A DNA stretch of 64,000 nucleotides, taken from assembly GCA_965153455.1 (NCBI GenBank), contig OZ234504.1, forward strand, positions 4,526,001 through 4,590,000, written 5' to 3'. Under the pieces are notes generated by a model. The model worked only from the letters and a program-made list of their open reading frames with translations. It made no database searches and had not been told where the DNA came from. Source of the stretch: Sphagnum compactum (lineage: Eukaryota > Bryophyta > Sphagnopsida > Sphagnales). The translations under genes were made by a program, and so were the position numbers. Positions within the stretch are counted from its first letter, which is position 1. Each line of letters opens with the position of its first letter. This document shows positions 24,320 through 36,712 of the stretch, piece by piece.

Positions 24320-25951
24320 GAGATGAAAGAGAGATAGCTTTGCAACGAGAATTTGATCTCTTGAATGAGTAGGTAGAAAATGAAAGAAGCAGCACGCCAA
24401 TGGCAAAGAAGCGACTTGTGGGAAGACCAAGAAAGTTCACAACAACTCTACAACCAAATGGAAACATCAAAAAAGAAGCTGATGATGAAGCTCCAAATGG
24501 ATTGAGGGCGAGTAAGTAAGGAAAATACACCAATTGCTTTCAATAAGATTTGTGGCCACCAATCATGGTGGCAATCAAAAAATACAATGGTAATCGATTT
24601 GAAGCTCTATATTTTCTTCTAACTGCTTACAAAAAACCAAGATGTCCAAGTGCTTATGAAACACTAAGTAGATCTAATTTTTATGAATGGTTTACAAACG
24701 CTGGAGAACTAAAGTCAAATTACAGTAGTGCAGCTGAAATGGGTTCTACATTTCAATGCAAAAAAACTGCATTTACTTGTCCTTGAGGAGTACCTTGAGT
24801 TGAAGGATGCGTTTATAAACATGTTGCAAAAAATGAAGGTGGTTGGACAACCATTAACAACTTGCACTATATAGCCCATAGCTTGTGCGATGATCCAATC
24901 CTTAGCTCCACATGTGATTCATGACACACCTAGAGAATTCAAGGTCACCAGGGAATGGACGCGTTAGTTTTAAAACTTTACATGAATTGGAATTTTAGGG
25001 TTGCCAATACAACTGCAAGTAAAATGCCAATGGATTGGATGGAACAAGGAAAATTCATGGTGTACCATGTAGCTTATATTGTCAAGACCTACAACATTCC
25101 ACCACGCCTTCTTGTGAATACAAACTAGATAGGGCTGCATGTGGTACTTATTGCTAGAAAAAAAACATGGGAAAATAGAGGAGCCAAACATATTCAAATG
25201 TTTGGTGTAAAAAATAAAAGACAAGTGACTACAGTGGCATCATTAACATCAAATGGTAATTTGCTTCCTCTTCAAATGGTATTTATAGGAACCACAAGAC
25301 AATAATTACCACCTAACAATGCATGAAAAACAAAATTCATTGCACACGGATGGGATTTGACATTAGTGTTAACCATTGGTCTAACTTGGAGACAACAAAT
25401 AATTTGTCAACACCATCATGATGCCATGTCTTCACAATCAAATTCAGTAGCAATGGTTGCTAAATAATCAAAAAATGGTGTGGTTGTTAGATTGTTGGTT
25501 TATCCACAAAAGCAAGGAGTTTTTAGATTGGATGAAAGAGAAACATTCAAACACCTTGGTGATTTTTGTGTTAGGTAATTGTACTAATGTTTTACAACCC
25601 GTAAATGTGATTTTACAATGTCCTTTGAAACATGTATTTAGAATGGTTTTCAACGGTTGGCCCATAAACATCATCAAGTCACATATTGACACAAGTGCAA
25701 ATCCTCACGTGGATTTCAAAATGAGCAACTTGAAGCCCAAAATTTGTGGTTGGTTACATCAAGCATGGATGGAGGTGAAAGCAATGAAACCTATGTTATT
25801 AAAAGGTCAGGAGAAAACAAGACTTACAAGGGCTTGGGATGATGACTTTCAACTTGCAACATTGGAGGCCAATACAATAACTTATTTATTTATAACTGTG
25901 TTGGAGATTGAAGAAACAATTGACATTGTGGATGGTTCTGACCCAACATAA
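24320..25951 (+). pseudogene. Decayed pogo/Tigger-like DDE transposase
   Basis: Plus-strand frames interrupted by stops. An early part carries an AT-hook-like KRLVGRPRKF near 24410. Then at 24560-24780 is AIKKYNGNRFEALYFLLTAY, and at 25230-25290 TSNGNLLPLQMVFIGTT, a typical segment of the DDE_1 core. At 25470-25880 is a long stretch with LDCWFIHKSKEFLDWMKEKH, VIFVLGNCTNVLQPVNV and KMSNLKPKICGWLH. This order is that of DDE_1 (CENP-B/Jerky/Tigger type) transposases. The LLDxxxxH and P-A-N-C-T-x-x-L-Q-P-type motifs are recognisable but altered (LGNCTNVLQPVN). At least two stops prevent translation. No terminal repeats were identified. Confidence 0.65.
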
Positions 25952-26609
25952 GAAATTACAACCATTTTGAGTAATGCTTACAACAAACACCAACCACAAC
26001 TTCAAACACAATTGCACAACCATTTGCAAAAAATAAGTTATGAGACTTAACACGGAAGCAAATGTTAAAAAAAAAACAATAGGGGTAGCAAGCATAGCAA
26101 TAACATTAAGTGCAACATCAACATTAGCAACAACAACATGCATGATAATAGCAACAAACACACTAGCATGGCATTGTTTCTAATTCATTCCACAAAACCT
26201 TATGCTGCAAGTTCATCACCCAATACTTCACAAAATTATATATTTATTATTAAAATTGTTGATCCTTTTAATTTTAATATAAACTATTCCATTTCCAATT
26301 ATTTGATTAATTTGGTTTTTTATTTGTATTTTGTTCGTTTGACTACTATGCAATAAAGTTCTTTCATGATATCATAGTAAGTTGCAAAAGTAGAATCTAA
26401 GACATTTCTAATAGACAACTCAATTGAACATTGTTCTTGAACTTTGGTAGTTGCAGAAAATCTATAGCATAGAAGTAAACTATTCAATTGAACACTATTC
26501 TTGAAAGAGTTAAATGTGAATTCTATTCCACAACTTGTTGTGATTCTTGAATTGTTGATGAAAGATTGTATTGTTAGTTAATTTTTGGAGTTATAAAAAA
26601 TAGTGTCAA

Positions 26610-27060
26610 AATGACAAACTCGATTGAAATGACAAAAGTTAACAAATTGGAAGGGGCAAAAAATTACAACATGTGGAGATATTGTGGAAAGAATATTTTC
26701 TAGTGGGAAGAATTGTGTGAATTGGTGGACAATGGAAACAACATTGACACACATATAAACCCTGATGTATTTGTAAAATAAAAGAGATGAGCATTAAGCT
26801 GCATCATCAATTTGAATGTAAAAGATGAAGTGGTAACTTACATATAAGACATTGAAGACTAATTGAGCTTTTGGTGAAAGGTGCATGTTATATCAAAGCT
26901 TAATGATGATAATAATCATCATTTAATCCACATTTTGATGCATCATAACTTATTGCAATGTTGCAAATTCCATCATGACATGATAAACTACCATGAAGAA
27001 AATGAAAGTGGTGAGTGCTTTTGTGCTTCCTTGAACACCCATGATGAAAATTTGACCTAA
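26610..27060 (+). pseudogene. Decayed copia gag remnant
   Basis: A short frame reads TKVNKLEGAKNYNMWRYCGK followed by WEELCELVDNGNN, the start of a copia Gag (NKLDGxNYxxW motif). It is broken by stops within 100 bases. Nothing further of the element could be recognised with confidence. Confidence 0.5.
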
Positions 27061-30051
27061 GAATTATTGAAATAAAAACAAGATAATGAGAAAAAGGAAG
27101 AGAAAAACAAGAATATAATATGTAAAGAAAAATGCTTTCCTTTGTTTGTTGATTTAACATTAAGTGGTTTTGGGCATCTTAAAATATCATATAAAATGAA
27201 TTCAAGTTCATTAAAATTTTATATAAAAAATATAAGTTTGCCCACATATGTCTTGGGCTTAAGTCCATGTGGAAAATTGGTATAATTAGGATTTTCATTT
27301 GTTTAATGTAATTGAAGAAATGCAAGGTTTTCTATTATTGAAGTGGCATGCCTTTTAAATTCCATCTTAAAAAGTTCTCATTATATAAACTTGATCTAAT
27401 GAGGAATTATACATCAATATGCTTGAGACCAACTTTTTGTGAAAAAAAGGAATCATCATGGAGGTCATGTTGGTAAGTAGCGAATGATATCATGTGAGAT
27501 TGCAATAAGAAGATTCAATCACAACGATAAGTTCAAAAACCCTAAAAATGGAAAAGGAAACCAAGGAAACAATGAAAAAAATTGGAAAATTAAAAGAAAA
27601 ATAAAATGAAAGATTATTTAATTCGGTTATTAAATATCTATGTACATTATTAGGCACACATGTATCAACTTTAGTAAATTAATTATAATTGTTTGCAAGT
27701 AAGGAAAAACATTATGGATTGTCCCATTTGACATGAGCGAATAAAAAGCTTGTTGGTAGGTGGCTAAATATCATATGTATCCCAATGGGTGTATAATTAC
27801 AAGATGATGTTGGGATGCACTAGTATTGTTAAGGTGCTTTAGTTGTAGAAACACTATGGGGGGCAATATTCAAACAATTAAAAAAATATGGAAGAAAAAC
27901 CAAAATAGACAAAGGTAAATTTTGTACTTGTTGTGGCTTCACCTAAAAGCTACTTTATTGAACATTGGTGAGTAACAAGGGAATACTTGACCAAAAGGAT
28001 GATGGAGGAGGTTTTCGGAAGGTGGCATGGAGATTAGCCATAAAGACGTGATGGAACAAATTTGGAGGCACTAATGAAGGCATAGAGTATGAGAATATAT
28101 AGTTTGGTTAGTGAAAGAGTTTTGAAAGTTCTTAATTCAACCACTTTGGACATATAGAGAAAGATGGAAGAAGCATGTAAGAAAGAAGGGACCTAAGGGG
28201 ATGTAGGGCAATTAAAGGGAATGTGAAATTGGTACCATTGGTTGGATTTCATGCCTTGGAGAAGAAAATTGATTTGTTGAAGTCTATGGGTGTCTTCAAA
28301 TTTTGATGATGCATTTTTTTCCTAACCAAGTAAACACGTAGAAGGAAGATGTTGTGGGCATGTGGCATAAATTGGATTTTAGATTTCATGGTTGTTATGT
28401 GTTTGATTGAAGTGTTGTTGCACATTTGAATTTTTAATTAAGTGCGATGGGACAAAAAGAGCAAGAGAGGTTTCATACAAGTAATTATGTTGGAGATGTT
28501 GGTTTCCAAAGTGTTGGAACTTTTGGGGGAAATTTTAATTTTTCAATATTTTGGTTGTAATCAAGATTGTGAAATTGAGCTTAACAAAATCAAATTATGA
28601 TTTCACCGATTTTTTTGGGTAAAAGGGACTTCCTTAAATTATCATCTTAGATTAACAAAGTCAAGTATGATAAATACATTAGATAAGAATTGTAGCTCTA
28701 AATTTGGGTTAAAAGAGGAGCAAAGTCAAAAATTTATAAAAATCTTGTTGGAGCACTTGGTGTCCCAAGTGCAAAATGTTTTAAACAAAACTAATCACTC
28801 TTGATGTTAACAATAGGAGGGCAAGCATGGATGTATGTCATCTCAATGTTACATTGAAGGAAAAAATGAGTTTGTTAGTTAATTAACATGTAGCCAATGA
28901 ATATATGAGTTCTTCATAATATCATTTAATTTGATAGCAAGTTTTTACCCCTATTGTTAATCTCTTGGTGACAAAACAAATGAGAAATAAGGATTATTTA
29001 TGAAATGAATGCAACCCCCAAATAAGGATGAGATATGCGTTTAATCTATGCTTAACATTGATTTCAACGTCATGTAACTTAATCAACATTTTCAATATAA
29101 AATCGAAAACTCATAACAATATATTCAATGTTAATAACAACGTCAATAATAATCCCACTAAAGGTTTGTTTCAAAGTTGAAAGATTTAAAGATTGAAAAT
29201 TCTAAAGGTTAAATTCAATGTGAAAAGATTGTAACCTTATTATTCATGCTAGGAAAAAAAAAAATCAAACATTTTGAACTTCAGTTAATCCCTAGAGGTT
29301 CAATCTATTTGGGTTGATGGATCACACTATTACAACCCCTTCAAAGGCTTACATAGTTTAATCACATTCATCCAACTAAAGATAAACTCCCCTTGATGGG
29401 CTTTCTTAAGAATAATGAAGTGTGCGGAAGATCGAAGCCTTTTCTATAATTTTACAAAATGAAAAATAATGTGAAGATTATAACTTGTTTTGGACTTTTC
29501 TATGTGAAAGGGGTTCATGGATACCTTACCCTAAGGTTAGTTTCATCATTAAATAATCTTCAAAATAGTGAAATGGAAATTTGGAAAAGTATGAAATTGA
29601 AAACCATCATAATTATCATAGGCTACACTCTGAACAATTTCACTACTCATGTCACAATATTATAAGAGATGATGGAAAAAATCATAATATCATAATTAAA
29701 AAAAGAATTCATTTTTTGAAAAAAAAAAAATTATTCATTTTGTCAATGTGGAAACTGACCTTAGGCTACGGTAGCTATTTGGGAAAGGGTCAAGGAAAAA
29801 AAAAAACTATTAAGTTAGAGGGGATTTCTTATGCTCACATAGTGAATCTCTATCTTAGCCCATTATTATACATTATGTATTTCTCGTTCATCATAGGCCT
29901 TAAGCCATTGCAAGCATCAAATCTAGCAAGTGCTATTAGCTTTACTTTTCAAGGTTCTTCTTATTGAATAAAATAAGAAAATCAGAATTTTTAAAAAAGT
30001 AATGTAGTCCTTCAAATTATTATTATTATGAGAATTTGGGTCAAAATTGGG
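27061..30051. other. AT-rich intergenic DNA
   Basis: Degenerate AT-rich sequence, perhaps old retrotransposon debris, with no open frame or motif I can name. Confidence 0.45.
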
Positions 30052-30330
30052 ATTTTCCACTTTGCTTGCATAAGTCAACTTGGAATGCATCTTCAACCAC
30101 ACTCAATTTCTTACAATTGAATCATTTTATTGCATTCAATCTTTGTGTGAGATGCATGTTTTTAAACCTTGGAAATCCTTAAACCATTTAGGGTTAACCC
30201 TCCAAATGTGTGAAAATTTGATTTTTCAACCTTGTCCACACAAGTCAACCATGGATGTAGTTTCAACAACACTCATTCTCTTCCAATTGAATCATTTAAT
30301 TCAATCTTTGTCCGAGGTTTGCATACATTG
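30052..30330. repeat. Direct duplication, about 105 bp, spaced 65 bp
   Basis: The copies 30052-30158 and 30223-30330 share AAGTCAACYWTGGATG-like, TTCAACMACACTCA and CAATTGAATCATTT blocks, with clear divergence. Confidence 0.65.
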
Positions 30331-30454
30331 TGTGTTACAAGATCCCAAGGTTGGGTTCCCCTAAATGATGCATTAGGAAAAGCTTTGAAAGTTTGAATTG
30401 AATTCTACCATTCGAGCCTATTTTTGGACCTAGGGGAGGTTAGATTATTTCAAG

Positions 30455-30790
30455 TTAAACCCTCAACCCCAAATCCAACAAGGTGAAAATCTCAAAAGAG
30501 AGAAAAAAAAACCCATCAAGACCAATACTAGGGGTTAAACCCTCAACCCTAAATCCACCCAAGGTGAAAATCTCAAAAGAGAAAAAAACCCATCAAGACC
30601 ATTAGGGGTTAAACTCTTGACCCTAAATCCACCCAAGGTGAAAATCTTGAAAGAGAAAATAAACCCATCAAGACCATTAGGGGTTAAACCCTTGACCCTA
30701 CATCCACCCAAGGTGAAAATCTCAAAAGAGAAAAGAAAACCCATTGGGACCATCAGGGGTTAAACTCTTGACCCTAAATCCACCAAAGGT
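30455..30790. repeat. Minisatellite, about 75-bp unit, 4-5 copies
   Basis: The unit carries GGGGTTAAACYCTYGACCCT, AAATCCACCCAAGGTGAAAA, TCTCAAAAGAGAAAA and CCCATCAAGACCA. It passes on the right into telomere-like sequence. Confidence 0.9.
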
Positions 30791-30792
30791 GA

Positions 30793-30852
30793 AAAACCCT
30801 AAACAAAAACCCTAGTGAACCCTGAAGCCTGTTAAACCCTAAACCCTAAACA
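30793..30852. repeat. Degenerate telomere-like CCCTAAA stretch
   Basis: Contains CCCTAAAC, CCCTAGTGAACCCTGAAG and TTAAACCCTAAACCCTAAAC. It directly follows the 75-bp minisatellite, whose unit also contains ACCCTAAA. Confidence 0.75.
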
Positions 30853-31225
30853 CGAGAGCTTTACGGTAAGCCACGATTTCGTCAATGCTTGTCCACCTTC
30901 AACGGAGCTTGTTTTGGAGACTTGAGCGATCGGAAGCGCTCTTTTTCTTGCGGATGTCATTTTGGGTGGCGGGAGAAAAGTTAGAACATTCCCTGTTCTT
31001 CTTGCGAAATCGTGTTTTCAAGCAAATGTTTTGCGGTTGTGATCATGTAATTCTACGACCCTTCAGGAATTTTCTTTGTTTGGAGAGGAAGAACTTGTGC
31101 GGGGTGGGTTGTAATGCCGGATCTCGTCCTTTCAGCAGCTTCTCAAACATGTAGGGTTCAGAGATTGAGGCAGCACATCATGCTGCTAAGTGAGAGCTGC
31201 AAGATGAATTCTCCTGAGAAGGTTG

Positions 31226-31256
<31 letters not shown>

Positions 31257-33439
31257 AAGGTGGGATGGGTAGAGCTGAGGAGTCTCTACAAGAGGAGAGA
31301 TTCATTGATGCTGAGTGCCATAAGAGCTGAGAAGTACGTGAAGAACCGGCCAAATTAGGTCATAATTTACTCCTTTTGAACATGCCCATCTTTATTCACC
31401 AGCACTGCAGTTGTATGTGGTATGGATGCCAGAAAGAAGCAGAGAGTTATACTTGCTGGACCTAGTTTGTTTCTAAGAATTTGTCACCAAAGCCAACACC
31501 ACAAGAAGATCAGTTGTTGTTTTGCCAGAAAATTCCAAGTTTTTGCAGCTGCCTAGTAAAGGAAGAGAGCACCCATTGCTATTCAAATTGGAGTTCTTAA
31601 TCCCGGACTATCCCAGGAGCTCCACTTTTGAATTCTCTCACAAGCTGGGCCTGTCAGTTAACCAACCTATTATTTCATGTGCTTTGCTTGAGAGGAACTT
31701 GCAGAGATACTGGTAGAGAAGGGACTCAGAAAGTGGAAATGTGTTTTTTTTTCCCTGATCTCTCAAATGCTCTTTTCGTTTTGGGTTTTTTCCCAGGAGC
31801 TTTTGGACACTAATTCACATCAGAGACAGACAGTTAAATTTGTTGCTCAGAAGTTATGCCCCACAAATGAAGAGAGAAGGAAGTGAGCAATACAAAGGAC
31901 AAAGTAATAATGCAGGTCAGAAAAAAAAGGAGACAGCAAGCAAGGTGTCCCGCAAGTGGACCCGGAAGTAAGAATTTTGACAAAGAGACTTGGGAAAGAG
32001 TCAGGAAGAGTGGGAGGAATAGTGGATTTGGTGAGCAACATAAGATAAAGAAGCCACACAATGCATTGCAATTTTTTGTTTTCATACTAAATTTATTGTG
32101 GAAACTTGACACTCCATTGACATGTCCCCCACAAACTGCAGGTGAGAAGTGTGTAGAGAGGTCATGTGGGGGCATTCTTCACTTCACAGTTTTTACTCAC
32201 TGTTTGTAGTAGTAATATTAGTAGTAGTAGTACTAGTAGTAGAATTATGGGATAATGGGTATGGTGAGCAATAAGAGAAAGAAGCCACACTGTTTTGCGT
32301 TTTTTTATGATTGTTTTTATACTAAATTTCTTGTAGAAACTTGACACTCCCTTATACTTTCCCCCACAAACTGCAGTCCAGAAGTGTGTAGAGAGGGTTG
32401 TGTGGGGACATTCTTCACTAAACATTTTTGACTCTTAACTGGTTGTAGTAGTAGCAGTAATAGTAGTGGTACAATTCCTATTGGAAACTGCTCTATACTT
32501 GTTGGATTCACAACATATCTAGGATCATATTCTGCAGGAAACCAGTGGTAAATTGTGGAAAGAACTACAATGGGAGCCAGAGTCATTTATTGAAACATGC
32601 ATGCAGATGGGTGTGGGAAAAGTTTGCACATGGATGAGAATCCATGCATGATGAAATTATCCCTGCAGCACTTTTTTCAGCTTTGAAGAAGATGAAGAAG
32701 AAGGAAAAATATGTGTTCATCATTGGAAACATTTTCCAATTTCTTGCTTGGTAGAGGAGGAGGAGGAGGAGGAGGAGGAGATCCAGATATGGTTTAAGAA
32801 AACAAACTTAGGAATTGTTGTAGGTAAGATCACTTTGGCTTTGCAACTGCTAATGAAGAAACTCTTTAGAAGTAAGTTATTTTCCTCATTTTTTCTGTAA
32901 GATGTTTCTATTGTGGATGGTGGCGGCATTCTAGGAAATGGGTGTAGAGGCAAAAACTTGTTACCAATTAATTGGAAATCATTGTTTTTCCTCCCTTTTG
33001 CCATTATTGATGATGATGATGATGATGATAAGGTTCCTTTGTTGACATGCAGGAGGAGGAGGAGGAGGAGAAGGAAGCTAGAAAAGAAAAAAAGAGAGAA
33101 TCATCTACAACTAAAGCCAGAAGCCACACCTGACCAAGCTCTGAGGGTATAGGTATTATTGACCATCTCTGCTGTTGTTCATTGTGTGATTGCTGAATTA
33201 TCCTTTGTAGAATAATGGCATCTCCAACCCTTTGCTTTTCACCCATACCCAACACTCTTTTTGAAAGTGTTTTTTTCTTCTTCTTCTTCTTCCTCAAGCC
33301 TTTTTTTTTTTAGCTCACTCTCATTTTGAATCTAAACTTGTTAAAAAGCAAGTTTAATAATACCTATGGTCAAAGAATTTGTTTTGAGTTGATTTTTTTA
33401 TTATGGTCCCAAAGGATGATGAAGTATGAAACTAGAATT
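30853..33439. other. Intergenic DNA of higher complexity, no gene identified
   Basis: Less AT-rich than its surroundings, with GAT, GTA, GGA and GAT runs at 31233-31258, 32208-32240, 32755-32780 and 33008-33030, as in the leaders of genes elsewhere in the window. A short frame at 30885-31154 shows no recognisable domain. This may hold a non-coding transcript or decayed gene, but I cannot support either. Confidence 0.4.
32024..32480. repeat. Tandem duplication, period about 236 bp
   Basis: Both copies contain ATGGTGAGCAAYAAGAKAAA-like sequence, AAGAAGCCACAC, GAAACTTGACACTCC, CCCCCACAAACTGCAG, AAGTGTGTAGAGAGG and a TAGTAG microsatellite at the end. The order is fully kept. Confidence 0.85.
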
Positions 33440-33593
33440 CACTACTACAAAATGTGGGTGCAGTTCACTAGTCCCTGTTCACTAGACCAGTGAATTCACT
33501 GCTTCTTCACTTGTCCCCGTTCACTACAACCAGTGAATTCACTCAAAATCCAGTGAAATCACTTGACGTATAGGGACACCTTTTGTTGTAGTG
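33440..33593. mobile_element. CACTA-type MITE, 154 bp, with TSD
   Basis: The element begins CACTACTACAAAA and ends TTTTGTTGTAGTG, so both ends start with CACTA/CACTAC in inverted orientation as in plant En/Spm elements. The 3 bases ATT at 33437-33439 are repeated at 33594-33596, the 3-bp target duplication typical of CACTA elements. Internal subrepeats of TTCACTAGTCCC, CCAGTGAATTCACT and TCACTTGTCCCCG resemble transposase-binding repeats. No coding capacity. Confidence 0.88.
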
Positions 33594-33859
33594 ATTAAAC
33601 TTGCGCTTTCTCCATTCTAAGGTGGGATTTTAGAATGGCTGATTCAAGCAAAGTGAAATCGTATATGTGGGTTGATTGTGGGGATGAAGAAGAAGAAGAA
33701 CCCAAATGCAAAAGAAAGATCTTAAAAAGTTGTGAAAAATCAAAGGAAACAAAAGAGTGTCAAATGGGTAAATGCAGAAATGAAGCTAGAAATCTGTATG
33801 TAGTTGTAGGGTTTAGGGTTTAAGGAAAATACTTTGTTTGTTGCAAAACAAGGGGCGAG
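33594..33859. other. Spacer with telomere motif
   Basis: Short spacer containing two telomere heptamers (GTAGGGTTTAGGGTTTAAGG region, about 33805-33823) just before family A copy 4. No gene supported. Confidence 0.5.
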
Positions 33860-34182
33860 AGTCACACGGTGTCGCCTTGCCATTTACTACATTAAAAAGT
33901 ATCTTAAGAAGGCAAAAGAAGAATTATGGAAACTCAAAGATTTCACCATGCAAAAAAAAAAATATATTAACCTTCAAAAAAAAATCCCTCTACCTAAAAG
34001 AAACCAAAATCCTTCAAGATATTATATAACTTTGTAACTAATCTCTAGTTTCAACACAAGCCAAAAATATCATGTTTCAAAAATCCTCATATTAAAAAAA
34101 ATAGACCTATTATTATCACCTAGGGGGGCCTATAAAAATCCCTTAAGCTACTACCTATACTCTATAATGAATCTGAACACAA
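33860..34182 (+). repeat. Dispersed repeat family A, copy 4
   Basis: Full-length copy beginning AGTCACACGG and ending near AATCTGAACACAA, with AAAAAGTATCTTAAGAAGG, CACCTAGGGG and GGCCTATAAAAATCCC intact. The first TG has mutated to AG. Confidence 0.75.
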
Positions 34183-34779
34183 CAATATTGTGGGTTCTTC
34201 ACTTTGTTTCTTAGTTTGGAAAAAAAAATTATGTTGAAGAGTCATGCTAAGTAATGGAGGGTTTAAAATTTAAAATATTTAAAAAATATTTTTAATTAGT
34301 TAAAAATAATAATTTAATGGTTTTTAAAAAAATTTGGGAAGGCCCACAAAAGTGGGTTTTTAATTGTGGGGCCACTTTGTGTTCACCCTTTTCACTCCCC
34401 CATGCAAAACTGAAATTTCCAGTTTACCACTTTTTGTTGCACACGTGACCCAATCAATTCAAAGGCTGTAACAAATTTCAGATCTTTTGTTCTTTTGTGC
34501 ACTACTAGCCTATGAGCTATTGCAAACCCTTGTGAAGAAAATAGGGGGAAAAAAATTTAAAATAAAATAAAAAAATAAAAATAAAAAAATAAAAAATCCA
34601 AACCTCTCAACTCAACTGAATTTTTATTAAACAAAATAAATAAAAAATTCATCAAAATAATTGTGTTGTGTGCAATCATGCAAACCATGATCCCATGTAC
34701 CACCAAAAATAAATAAAAATCCACTCCAAATATTAATTATGAAAAAAATACTAACAATACTAATAATGATAAAATAATG

Positions 34780-34812
<33 letters not shown>

Positions 34813-36059
34813 TGAATTGCAACTTTAGGTTGTGTTGCTCACAAAGCCCATAGTGAGTTTAGAAAAATCATTAAAATTGCTCCTTCTAGTCTTACACAAA
34901 GATGGTGGGATATTATTTGTAATCTTCCCCCCTTAATTAATTTATGTGTTATTATTGTTATCTTTAAATATTTAAAAAATAAAAAAACCCTATGCTATTA
35001 TCATAAATCAATATTTAAAAACTAACATTACTATTTAAAAAAATAATCTTAGCAATGGGTAGAAATTGATTAATTGATTGATTGGTAAATTTGATTTTGA
35101 AGTTTTTTTTCCCCCATATTTTGTCTATATTCTCCTAGAAAAAAAAATTAAAAAAGAAAATCTAATAATGTACAGTAAAAAATAAAATAGAATATTAAAA
35201 TTTAAATTAAAAAATTGTTTAAAAATTTTAAATTAAATAATTTTTTTTTTAAAAAGAAAAAAGAAGAAAAAGAACCCTCAAGTTGTCGGAATGCCAGACA
35301 TGACCACGTTTTGCAACTGTCCGTGTTTCATAAATTTTTGTCTTCTTTGCATATTACCAGAGGGAGCTCTGCGTGTCGGGTTATCGTAATTTTTTTTTTT
35401 GTCTTCTTTTGCATTTTCAGTCAAAGAGTTACGGACTTAAAAGTTACGGACTTTTGTTTGCGCCCAATCCATGCTAACAAACTTGAAAGGTGGGTTCATG
35501 ATAGCATGAATCTTCTACAATAGAACAAAAAGGGTCGGTGGGGGCACAAGACGGTGGGGGGTTTAACGGCAAAGGAGGTAACATGTACACATCCCAAAAG
35601 TATAATTCTCATCCGAAAAATTTATCCCAAAAGTATGTTGAAGAGTCATGCTAAGTAATGAAGGGTTTAAAATTTATAATTTTTTAATAATTTTTTAAAA
35701 AAATTTAAAAATTTTAATTTGAATTTTTGTGGAAATAAATTTTTTTTAAAAATAAAATTTAAAAAAATAAAAGGTTTTTTTAAATTTTGGGAAATGTTTT
35801 ATTAATTGTTAACATAGATAGATATATAGATAGATGCCCATTTTGTTTTATGTCAACCATATTTGCCACACTTTCTTTCTTTCACAAGGAAGGAATCGTG
35901 GCCTAATACGGAGAGAAAGTGGGCCACAAGGATTAGTTAGCTCTCCTTTAAATGCAAAATGCACGACCACAAATTATGTGACAAATTGTGCCCGTTGGTG
36001 GCTATTTTAGAATTGAGTGTCTACTTACAACAACAACAACAACAAGCAAATTTCAAACA
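34183..36059. other. AT-rich intergenic DNA
   Basis: Poly-A/T tracts, AAT repeats near 34788-34811 and degenerate sequence. The words AGAGTCATGCTAAGTAATG and GGGTTTAAAATTTA occur at both 34239-34270 and 35641-35672, suggesting a third dispersed repeat. No gene seen. Confidence 0.45.
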
Positions 36060-36712
36060 AAGCTGTTCATTACAAAAGCTCCCCTAAAATTGGTTAATTT
36101 AGTTTAGGCCCACTACCAATTTAGCCTTCCTTGTTGTTCATTACAAAAGCTCCCCTAAATTAGAGAGAATTTTGGCCCCCACCACCACTTGAGCCCCCCT
36201 TGTTCATTGCCAATGCTCCCTTAAATTAGTTTAATTTAGGTCCACCACCAATTTACACCCCCCCCCCCCCCCCCCCCCCTTTTGTTCATTCATTACAAAA
36301 GCTCCCCTAAAAAATTAGTTAATTCAGTCCCACCAACTAATTTAGCCCCGTTTTGAATTACAAAAGCTCCCCTAAAATTAGTTAATTTAGTCCCACCACT
36401 AATTTAGCCCCATTTTGAATTACAAAAGCTTCCCTAAAATTAGTTAAGTTAGTCCCACCACTAATTTAGCCCTGTTTTTCATTACAAAAGCTTCCCTAAA
36501 ATTAGTTTAAGTTAGTCCCACCACTAATTTAGCCCTGTTTTTCATTACAAAAGCTTCCCTAAAATTAGTTAAGTTAGTCCTACCACTAATTTAGCCCTGT
36601 TTTTCATTACAAAAGCTTGCCTAAAATTAATAAATTTAGTCCCACCACTAATTTTAGCCCCGTTTTTAATTACAAAAACCCCCCTAAATTAGTTAATTTA
36701 GGCCCACCACCA
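36060..36712. repeat. Minisatellite, about 60-bp unit, about 10 copies
   Basis: The unit reads ATTACAAAAGCTCCCCTAAA, ATTAGTTAATTTAG, TCCCACCACTAATTTAGCCC then a T-rich spacer. The middle units (36420-36600) are nearly identical, so they arose last. A run of 22 C (36258-36279) interrupts one unit. Confidence 0.92.

Noticed and set aside
30885-31154. 89-residue plus-strand frame with Cys, Phe and Arg
   Set aside because: No domain, no signal and no conserved neighbours; likely chance.
36060-36712. Regular 60-bp spacing suggesting a CRISPR array
   Set aside because: Units are contiguous tandem repeats with no unique spacers, and the DNA is eukaryotic.
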